Origin: JBFMFR01 sp040752025
GTDB lineage: Bacteria; Chloroflexota; Anaerolineae; Anaerolineales; UBA4823
Assembly: GCA_040752025.1 (NCBI GenBank)
Contig: JBFMFR010000027.1
Span: 1-64,000, forward strand
Reading direction: 5' to 3'
DNA length: 64,000 nucleotides
Shown here: positions 56,555 to 64,000 of the stretch, piece after piece
Layout: each line of letters starts with the position of its first letter
Numbering within the stretch: position 1 is the stretch's first letter
The notes under the pieces: model-generated
Told to the model about the DNA's origin: nothing
The model's database searches: none
The model's input: the letters and a program-made list of their open reading frames with translations, nothing else
Made by a program: the position numbers and the translations under genes

Positions 56555-57001
56555 TCACGGGTTGCTTTCCGGCTGCGTCTCTACCACCTGGTCGAGGCGC
56601 AATACGAAAATGTTTTGGTTCTGCCCGTCTTCGTAGACATAGCGGAATTCGTCCACGTTCTTGAAAGCCAGGAAGACGCCCAGGCCGCCCACCGGACGTG
56701 TATCCAGGGGCTGGGTGAGGTCTCCAGGCGATTTCTTGGCAAACGGGTTGAAGGGCGGGGCGGTATCTTTGAGGGTGATGGTCAACCTTCTCGGGTTGAT
56801 TTCCACATCCACAACAATGTCACCCTGTAATGCACCGTTATCATAACCATAGCTAACGATGTTGGTGGCAACTTCGTCGATGGCTAACTGCAAACGGTAG
56901 GTACGTTTTTTGTCCACTCCGGCCTGTTCAGAGACTGTGCGCACGTAAGCACGAATCGCCGCCAGAGAGTCCAGTATTCCAGGCACTTGGAGAGCATCCA
57001 T
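56555..57001 (-). CDS. RsbW-type anti-sigma serine kinase
   Basis: A 148-residue HATPase_c protein. The N-box LAIDEVATNIVSYGYD near 40-55 and G-box TRPVGGLGVFLAF near 102-114 form the ATP site of the GHKL fold. RsbW/SpoIIAB-type kinases bind and inactivate a sigma factor and phosphorylate a STAS antagonist. The start at 57001 is chosen by alignment with the family; upstream in-frame ATG 57061 gives an unlikely extension. It lies between the phosphatase and STAS genes. Confidence 0.85.
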   Translation of the reverse strand: MDALQVPGILDSLAAIRAYVRTVSEQAGVDKKRTYRLQLAIDEVATNIVSYGYDNGALQGDIVVDVEINPRRLTITLKDTAPPFNPFAKKSPGDLTQPLDTRPVGGLGVFLAFKNVDEFRYVYEDGQNQNIFVLRLDQVVETQPESNP

Positions 57002-57157
57002 AAGTCTTCTCGGCATTTCTGGCCGCAGGCCCAGGCGATGAGCCCGGAACAATCCATTCAAGCCACCAGCGACAGGCTAACCCAGCGCTGCCAACCACCC
57101 TGGGACAGGGCGGCCAGCGTGGGCAGCCCACGACCGGGCCTGCGGCCGAAGAAAGAA

Positions 57158-57490
57158 CTAATTGAGCTGGGCCGGATCGTACTCATCCAGCATGATGACA
57201 CTGTAATGGAAACCGGTCATTTCGATGGTTTCACGCACCGATTCCGAAGCGCCGACCAGGTAGATATCCACATCACCGCTCATTTTCTGGCGTGCGAAGA
57301 CCAGGACGCGCAGACCGGCGCTGGACATATAATCCAGGGCCTTCATATCCAGCACCAGGCGCCTGAGTTTTTGCGCGGACAATTTACTGACTTCGTCGCG
57401 GAAAGACTCGGCCACCAGGCCATCCAATTCGCCCTCCAGGATGACCTTACCAATGCCGTTATCGAATTCAGAAGAAAGTTTGAATGCCAT
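57158..57490 (-). CDS. STAS-domain anti-sigma antagonist (RsbV-type)
   Basis: A 110-residue STAS protein. YMSSAGLRVLVF near residues 54-65 contains the phosphorylatable Ser of the DSSG/A-type motif. It is the likely partner of the neighbouring RsbW-like kinase and substrate of the PP2C phosphatase. It lies 156 bases upstream of the kinase start, on the same strand. Confidence 0.9.
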   Translation of the reverse strand: MAFKLSSEFDNGIGKVILEGELDGLVAESFRDEVSKLSAQKLRRLVLDMKALDYMSSAGLRVLVFARQKMSGDVDIYLVGASESVRETIEMTGFHYSVIMLDEYDPAQLN

Positions 57491-57509
57491 GTTGTTGTTC
57501 CTTTCGTAT

Positions 57510-57549
57510 GCGAAACAGGAAGTTCCGGTGCGGAACAGGAAGTTCCGTT
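57510..57549. repeat. Two tandem 20-bp repeats with a small palindrome
   Basis: Units at 57510-57529 and 57530-57549 share GAACAGGAAGTTCCG; the second contains the palindrome-like GGAACAGGAAGTTCC. They sit between the STAS start and the glgX stop. Confidence 0.7.
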
Positions 57550-57584
57550 AGATCAGGCGCAGGGGCGCAACGTGCGCGCGCTGC

Positions 57585-57629
57585 GCGGCTTATTTTCCAA
57601 CTAAGCGGCTTATTTTCCAACTAAGCGGC

Positions 57630-57644
<15 letters not shown>
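57585..57644. repeat. Three tandem 20-bp repeats, the last carrying the glgX stop
   Basis: The unit GCGGCTTATTTTCCAACTAA starts at 57585, 57605 and 57625. The minus-strand reading of the third unit ends the glgX frame (LVGK, then TAA at 57632-57630), so the gene's last codons and stop are repeated twice downstream. A degenerate GGGGCGCA palindrome lies just before the first unit (about 57561). Confidence 0.85.
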
Positions 57645-59735
<2,091 letters not shown>

Positions 59736-59754
59736 GATTATGCTCTTTCGAGTG

Positions 59755-60096
59755 CTAGGCAGACAGATTCAAGGAAGCCAGGCCGGCTTCCACACTGTCG
59801 AAACGGCTGAAGAAATCCAGGAAACCCGTCATCGCCATGGTATCGGCCAGGTCTTCAGACAGGCCGACCAGGACCACTTTGCCGCCCTTGCCCACGATCG
59901 TACGGTACATGAGCAGGAGCATGCGCAAGCCAGCGCTGGACATGTACTCCACCTTGCTCATATCCAAGATGATGCGCACGCCCGGGGCGGCAAGCGGCAG
60001 GATGTGTTCCTGGGCCAGCGGGGTGGTGGCTCCATCCAGGTCGCCGTCGATGACGACGATCTGGGCGCCGTTGTTTTGAGAAATTCTTACTTCCAT
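59755..60096 (-). CDS. Second STAS-domain anti-sigma antagonist
   Basis: A 113-residue STAS protein with the family's YMSSAGLRMLLLMYR near residues 50-64 and EYMSSAG carrying the Ser site. It is a paralogue of the STAS at 57158. GAGGAGG lies 4 bases before ATG 60096; the longer frame to 60144 is rejected. It is located between glgX and the epimerase, matching the icfG-type arrangement. Confidence 0.88.
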   Translation of the reverse strand: MEVRISQNNGAQIVVIDGDLDGATTPLAQEHILPLAAPGVRIILDMSKVEYMSSAGLRMLLLMYRTIVGKGGKVVLVGLSEDLADTMAMTGFLDFFSRFDSVEAGLASLNLSA

Positions 60097-60134
60097 TGGT
60101 CCTCCTCGTATCAAGGGTGCAAATCTTGCGCCCA

Positions 60135-60157
60135 GGGCGCACACCGTGCGCCCCTAC
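60135..60157. repeat. GTAGGGGCGCAC-type palindrome (copy)
   Basis: GGGCGCAC (60135-60142) and GTGCGCCC (60146-60153) flank ACC, followed by CTAC. The element lies between the STAS and epimerase genes. Confidence 0.75.
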
Positions 60158-61974
60158 TTAATCGGTTCTACGCGCACTTTGACATCCAGGCGCTGCTTGC
60201 TATCCGGCAGTTTGACGGTGAGCTTAGCGGCGTCGAATTCTTTGTGCGGCTGGCCATCGATCCAAACCTGGGCGATTCGAACTCTGCCCAAGGGGAGAAT
60301 ATCCGGCTGGACGCGCAGAACGTTGCGTTTGAAGCCGCCCGGCATGGGCCTGAAGTACAGGTCCAGAGGCTGGCCGGTGATCAGCAAGTTGGTATAAATC
60401 TGAGCCAGGTAACATAACTCAAAAGAGTGATACCCGCTCATCGAGTGGCTGCCCTTGAGGCGCTCGGTGCCCATCAGGTAGGGGATGCCGTTGGCCAACA
60501 CGTTGAAATAGACCGCGCCATCGTCGTGGTCCAGGAAAAAGGCGTTATAGAAGGCGGCCGACTCGCGCCCGATGCGCAGGTAGTCTTCGTCGCCCAGCAC
60601 GCCCTTGAGGATCAAATAGGCCAGGATGCCCTGCTCCTGCTGCCACCAGGCTTTGCGATCGTGGAAAGCGAAGCGATTCCACTCCTGCCCGGCAGCGCGC
60701 ATGCGCTCCATCACATCGTACCAGCCGCCGCGCTGCTGGTCGCCGCCGATGGCCGGCATGACCTCGGCGATCTTGCGCGCCAGGGCTTCGTACTCCGGCT
60801 TGGGCTTGAGGCCGTACATGCGCATCAGGTTCCAGGCGATCTTCAGGTTGTGGCCGATGACGCCCCGGTTCTGCTGCCACATGTGGGTGCGGTCGGGGCT
60901 CCAGTCCTCGTAGAACTTCTCCTGGACGAAGGGGCTTTCCTCGTAGTTGGGGAAGTATTTGGCGATGGTGTCGAAGGTGTACTCGAGCATGCGGGCGTAA
61001 CGGTCTTCGCCGGTAGCCAGGTACAGGTTGATCAGGTAAGCCGGGGCATGGTCGCCGACGGAGTTCCAGTTCTTCTTGCCGCGGTTGGGACCGAGAGCCT
61101 GGCTGCGCGGGTCGAGGGTGATCGGGTCGAGGTGCGAGAAATAACCGCCCTTATCGCGGTCCAGGTAGAAGCGGTCGAACAGGTCCACGGTCATCTCGGC
61201 GTCGCGCAGGATGCGCGGGTCGCCGGTGATGCGGTAGGTCTGGATCGGGCCAGCCAGGGCGTAGATTTGCTCGTAAGCCGGGATGGCGTCTAAATCGTCG
61301 CCGAACTCGGAGGCGAAGACCTTGACCTCGCGCCGGCCGCGCACATCGATGCCGTGGTACCAGTAAACGATGTTCTCATCCGGATCGTAAAAGCGCATGT
61401 GCTCGCGCAGGTATTCGGTGCCCTTCTCGGCGCCTTGCAGGTAGCGCTCGTCGCCGGTGAACATGTAGGCCGAGGCAAAACCGTACACCAGGCGCGAGAT
61501 CGTATCGGTTTCCTGGCGGTAGTTATCGGCCGGTTTTTCGCCGGTCAATTGGATGGAGGTGCGGTAGTTGTCATAGTTGACCTGGCCATCCGGGAATTGG
61601 GCGCGCAGGTAAAAGTCGCCCAACGAGGCAATCTGCTTGACCCACCAATCCGAGCGCTCGGGGAAGAACTCCTTGGGCTTACGCCCAACAAAGATGATAA
61701 ATTGAGCCTCGAAATTAAAGTCGCCCTGCTCGGGATAGAAAATCCCATACACAAACAGATAGCGCCCAGCGGTGAGCATCTCGCGCATCGATCCGGTCGA
61801 ATCCTGGTAGGGATCGCCCAGGTTACGGACCAGTTGGGCATAGGTGTTGCTCTTCATCTGTACGGTGTATTCCCGGCCATCGCTGGTGCGCAGGCCAAAA
61901 CGATCGGCTTCGCGGTCGTAGCGCGTAACGTAACCGGCGATGGTATCGGAAAATGTAAACTTGATCTCATTCAT
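60154..61974 (-). CDS. AGE-family (N-acylglucosamine 2-epimerase-like) protein
   Basis: A 606-residue protein. The C-terminal ~400 residues follow the (alpha/alpha)6 barrel of the N-acylglucosamine 2-epimerase family, with RGVIGHNLKIAWNLMRM near 310-325 and AFHDRKAWWQQEQGILAYL near 440-460. The N-terminal ~110 residues are an extra beta-rich domain (KFTFSDTIAGYVTRYDREA). AGE enzymes interconvert GlcNAc/ManNAc or glucose/mannose-type sugars; the substrate is not evident. It precedes the STAS gene. Confidence 0.85.
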   Translation of the reverse strand: MNEIKFTFSDTIAGYVTRYDREADRFGLRTSDGREYTVQMKSNTYAQLVRNLGDPYQDSTGSMREMLTAGRYLFVYGIFYPEQGDFNFEAQFIIFVGRKPKEFFPERSDWWVKQIASLGDFYLRAQFPDGQVNYDNYRTSIQLTGEKPADNYRQETDTISRLVYGFASAYMFTGDERYLQGAEKGTEYLREHMRFYDPDENIVYWYHGIDVRGRREVKVFASEFGDDLDAIPAYEQIYALAGPIQTYRITGDPRILRDAEMTVDLFDRFYLDRDKGGYFSHLDPITLDPRSQALGPNRGKKNWNSVGDHAPAYLINLYLATGEDRYARMLEYTFDTIAKYFPNYEESPFVQEKFYEDWSPDRTHMWQQNRGVIGHNLKIAWNLMRMYGLKPKPEYEALARKIAEVMPAIGGDQQRGGWYDVMERMRAAGQEWNRFAFHDRKAWWQQEQGILAYLILKGVLGDEDYLRIGRESAAFYNAFFLDHDDGAVYFNVLANGIPYLMGTERLKGSHSMSGYHSFELCYLAQIYTNLLITGQPLDLYFRPMPGGFKRNVLRVQPDILPLGRVRIAQVWIDGQPHKEFDAAKLTVKLPDSKQRLDVKVRVEPIK

Positions 61975-61979
61975 AAAAA

Positions 61980-62417
61980 TTACTCCTGGTCCAATTGAGG
62001 TGGGTTTTCCTGGTCAACAAAGCCCTGGCTGATTTCAACGATGTTGCCTTCCGGATCGGCTACCCACACAGTGCGCCAGCCGGGGATAAAAGCATCGAAG
62101 TCGAAGGGTCCCAGAGTGACCTCGGCATCCTGGCCCATCTCGGCCAGCTTGGCGTCGACGTCATCGACTTTGAAAGCGATGTGGCGCCATTCCGGATACC
62201 AGGGGCCATCTTTGCCCAGGCGCGGCGATGGGCGAGTTTCCTTGGACTTGAAAAGCTCGAGATAAGCGCCGCCATTCTTCAGAAAAACGATCTGGTCGTT
62301 ATCGCCCAGGGGGATCAGGCGCGCCCGCCGGAAGCCGAAATACTTCGTGTAGAAGCGCTCCACCCGGATAGGATCGTCGCAGGCAATGGCCATGTGATGA
62401 AAAACTAAAGAAGTCAT
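61980..62417 (-). CDS. VOC (glyoxalase/bleomycin-resistance-type) protein
   Basis: A 145-residue protein with the paired beta-alpha-beta-beta-beta units of the vicinal oxygen chelate superfamily: FHHMAIACDDPIRVERFYTKYF at the start (His ligand), and EWRHIAFKVDDVDAKLAE, PEGNIVEI in the second half (His and Glu ligands). GGAGGA lies 6 bases before ATG 62417; the upstream extension to 62549 overlaps the PfpI gene antiparallel frame and is rejected. Substrate unknown. Confidence 0.82.
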   Translation of the reverse strand: MTSLVFHHMAIACDDPIRVERFYTKYFGFRRARLIPLGDNDQIVFLKNGGAYLELFKSKETRPSPRLGKDGPWYPEWRHIAFKVDDVDAKLAEMGQDAEVTLGPFDFDAFIPGWRTVWVADPEGNIVEISQGFVDQENPPQLDQE

Positions 62418-62443
62418 GATTATTCCTCCAAAATTGAGGCGTA

Positions 62444-62464
62444 GGGGCGCACGGCGTGCGCCCC
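62444..62464. repeat. GTAGGGGCGCACG-type palindrome (copy)
   Basis: GGGGCGCACG (62444-62453) and CGTGCGCCCC (62455-62464) are exact complements around one G. It occupies the gap between the PfpI stop and the VOC start. Confidence 0.85.
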
Positions 62465-62469
62465 CCACG

Positions 62470-63036
62470 TTATTTCGCCAAAAGGTCGATGATCTGGCGG
62501 GCGAACAGGTGGCAGTGACCCCCGGTACGCCCGGTGACCAGGTCGCCATCTACAACCACATCTTGATCGGTATAAATGGCGCCCATGTTGACGGCATCGC
62601 CGTAAAGGTTGTTGTGCACGACGACTTTGCGACCGCGCACCAGCTCGGGAAGCGGAGAAACCAGCCACATCCCGTGGCAGATGATGCCTTTGAGAATGCC
62701 GGGCTCGGCGAAAGCGCGCTTCAAGAACTCGGTTGCAGGCGGCAGCTTGCGCACATCGTCGGTATAACGCAAGCGGTCAGAGATCATGCCGGAGGGGACG
62801 ATAATGGCTGCATAGCTGCGCAGCTCTGCATCGCTCATGCCCTCGAAGCTCTTATCGCAGTAGAAGGGCGCCTGGTATTCGTGACCCAAGAAGGTCAAGG
62901 AAGGCTGGCCCCATAGACGCGAAAGGAAATGCAGCTCGGCGCCCTCTTCCGGGAAGCGATGTTCGTAGTAAAAGATTTCCTTCTCGTAGAAATCGCCTTC
63001 GATCAGCACGGCGATTTTCTTGCCTTTAAGTCTCAT
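62470..63036 (-). CDS. DJ-1/PfpI-family protein
   Basis: A 188-residue protein with the class I glutamine amidotransferase-like fold. IICHGMWLVSPLPEL near residues 119-133 contains the conserved nucleophile Cys of the DJ-1/PfpI family; KKIAVLIEGDFYEKEIFYY at the start includes the catalytic Glu position. It may act as a protease-like, chaperone-like or deglycase-like enzyme; the exact role is unknown. In icfG-type loci a DJ-1 gene is also present. Confidence 0.82.
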   Translation of the reverse strand: MRLKGKKIAVLIEGDFYEKEIFYYEHRFPEEGAELHFLSRLWGQPSLTFLGHEYQAPFYCDKSFEGMSDAELRSYAAIIVPSGMISDRLRYTDDVRKLPPATEFLKRAFAEPGILKGIICHGMWLVSPLPELVRGRKVVVHNNLYGDAVNMGAIYTDQDVVVDGDLVTGRTGGHCHLFARQIIDLLAK

Positions 63037-63050
63037 GCCGCATTCCTTAT

Positions 63051-64000
63051 CTAAAAGCCGTAATCTTTCTTGATGAAGTCAGCCGCCCGCTCGCCGATCA
63101 TGACGATGGCAGTGTGCGGATTGCCGGTGACCACGGCTGGCATAACGCTGGCGTCGGCTACGCGCAGGCCCTGCACGCCGTAGACCTTCAACTCGGGGTC
63201 AACCACGGCCATCGAATCGATGCCCATCTTGCACGAGCCGACCTGGTGATGGTAGGAGTCGCAGCGAGCGCGTACGAACTCCATCAACTCATCGTCGGTC
63301 TTGTACTGCGGGCCGGGGAGCAGTTCGTCCGCCAGGGTGGAGCCGAAGGCTTTGGCGGCGAAGATCTCACGGCTGATCTTGACAGCCTGCACCATTTTGC
63401 GGGCGTCCGATTCTTCCGCCAGGTAGTTGGGGTTGACCAACGGCTTCTCCAGGGGATCGGCGCTGCCCAGGCGCAGCCAGCCGCGCGACAGCGGGCGCTG
63501 CAAGCCGGGGATGATGGTGATCGAGTTCGGGTGGCTCTGGCCGATGATGATATCGAAGGGCACATGCACCAGGTTGAACTGCAAGTCCGGGCCAATCCGG
63601 CGCGGGTCCGAGCGAGTGAACAGGGCCGCTTCCGACAGGTTCAGATTGCCCTGAGGCACGGGTTCCCTGGTCTCCATGATCACGCCGGTGAGCACGTGGT
63701 TGTGGAAATTCTCGCCCACACCCGGCAGATCAACGACCACATCCTTGCCAAACTCTTTGAGATGCCCGGCCTTGCCGATGCCGGAATTCAACAGGATGTG
63801 CGGCGATTCGAGCGCCCCGGCGCTGAGCACAACTTCTTTGCTGGCCCGGGCGGTCTTCAACTGGCCGTCGTGCAGGTATTCCACGCCGACACAGCGCTGG
63901 CCTTCGAACAGCAAGCGCGTCACCTGTGAGTTGGCGCTCAGAGTGACGTTCGGGCGCTCGAGCGCCGGCAGCAGGGCCGAGACCGCCATGCTGGCGCGCT
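63051..64000 (-). CDS. GMC-family FAD oxidoreductase, C-terminal part (5' end beyond window)
   Basis: A partial protein of at least 316 residues whose frame runs off the window edge; the FAD-binding N-terminus is missing. The C-terminal GMC features are clear: SAGALESPHILLNSGIG and LPGVGENFHNH in the FAD domain, and YHHQVGSCKMG with the active-site His near 245 and GNPHTAIVMIGERAADFI with the second His. The family oxidises alcohols of choline, glucose or similar. Its substrate is unknown. Confidence 0.85.
   Translation of the reverse strand, partial: RASMAVSALLPALERPNVTLSANSQVTRLLFEGQRCVGVEYLHDGQLKTARASKEVVLSAGALESPHILLNSGIGKAGHLKEFGKDVVVDLPGVGENFHNHVLTGVIMETREPVPQGNLNLSEAALFTRSDPRRIGPDLQFNLVHVPFDIIIGQSHPNSITIIPGLQRPLSRGWLRLGSADPLEKPLVNPNYLAEESDARKMVQAVKISREIFAAKAFGSTLADELLPGPQYKTDDELMEFVRARCDSYHHQVGSCKMGIDSMAVVDPELKVYGVQGLRVADASVMPAVVTGNPHTAIVMIGERAADFIKKDYGF

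Overview
The window looks like a chromosome segment of a GC-rich Chloroflexota bacterium, most likely Anaerolineae-like. Pointers are the C-terminal 'LPL(x)R/Q' tails on three secreted proteins (ends near 2356, 7116 and 37160), many Thr/Pro-rich-linker lipoproteins, a SARP-STAND regulator, an EAD1/NB-ARC/TPR protein, an N-acylglucosamine-2-epimerase next to glgX, and short palindromic GTAGGGGCG-type intergenic repeats. The assignment rests on gene style only; no rRNA is present.

Layout. 1-7.1 kb: repeats, a TrmO-like tRNA methyltransferase, and two large secreted proteins (a beta-repeat protein and a metalloprotease with five FN3 domains). 7.1-16.7 kb: mostly minus-strand housekeeping and accessory genes (HIT protein, double GNAT, PyrE-like PRTase, a methyltransferase-GNAT fusion, a membrane-nucleoside hydrolase fusion, a two-module lipoprotein). 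16.7-31.2 kb: SARP-STAND regulator divergent from an MFS transporter, FGE-like protein, small membrane proteins, HAD, ATPase, TetR with a clear operator, EamA exporter divergent from a MocR regulator, NmrA-like reductase, lipoprotein. 31.4-44.6 kb: class V aminotransferase behind an attenuator-like leader, PAS protein, TGS GTPase, tRNA-Lys(CTT), a PQQ-dehydrogenase/multiheme fusion, HigBA, M29 aminopeptidase, TypA.

44.8-51.4 kb is a visibly AT-rich accessory island. A three-gene minus-strand operon with a TIGR04255-like protein is bracketed by ~45-bp direct repeats. A plus-strand set follows: membrane protein, reverse transcriptase with helical C-terminal extension, a TIGR02391/Ymh-like HEPN protein with an R-x4-H motif, and a two-TM protein with a cytoplasmic domain. 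A GC-rich EAD1-NB-ARC-TPR gene with eight near-identical 126-bp repeats comes next. The RT-helical-repeat plus separate HEPN pair is the best candidate for an undescribed system: it resembles the abortive-infection protein AbiA split over two genes.

54.4-64 kb: a partner-switching regulatory set (receiver-PP2C phosphatase, HATPase anti-sigma kinase, two STAS antagonists) is interleaved with a glycogen debranching enzyme, an AGE-family epimerase, a VOC protein, a DJ-1/PfpI protein and a GMC oxidoreductase cut by the window edge. The assortment recalls the cyanobacterial icfG locus. A decayed copy of the phosphatase 3' end lies beyond a neighbouring methyltransferase gene, marking an old rearrangement.
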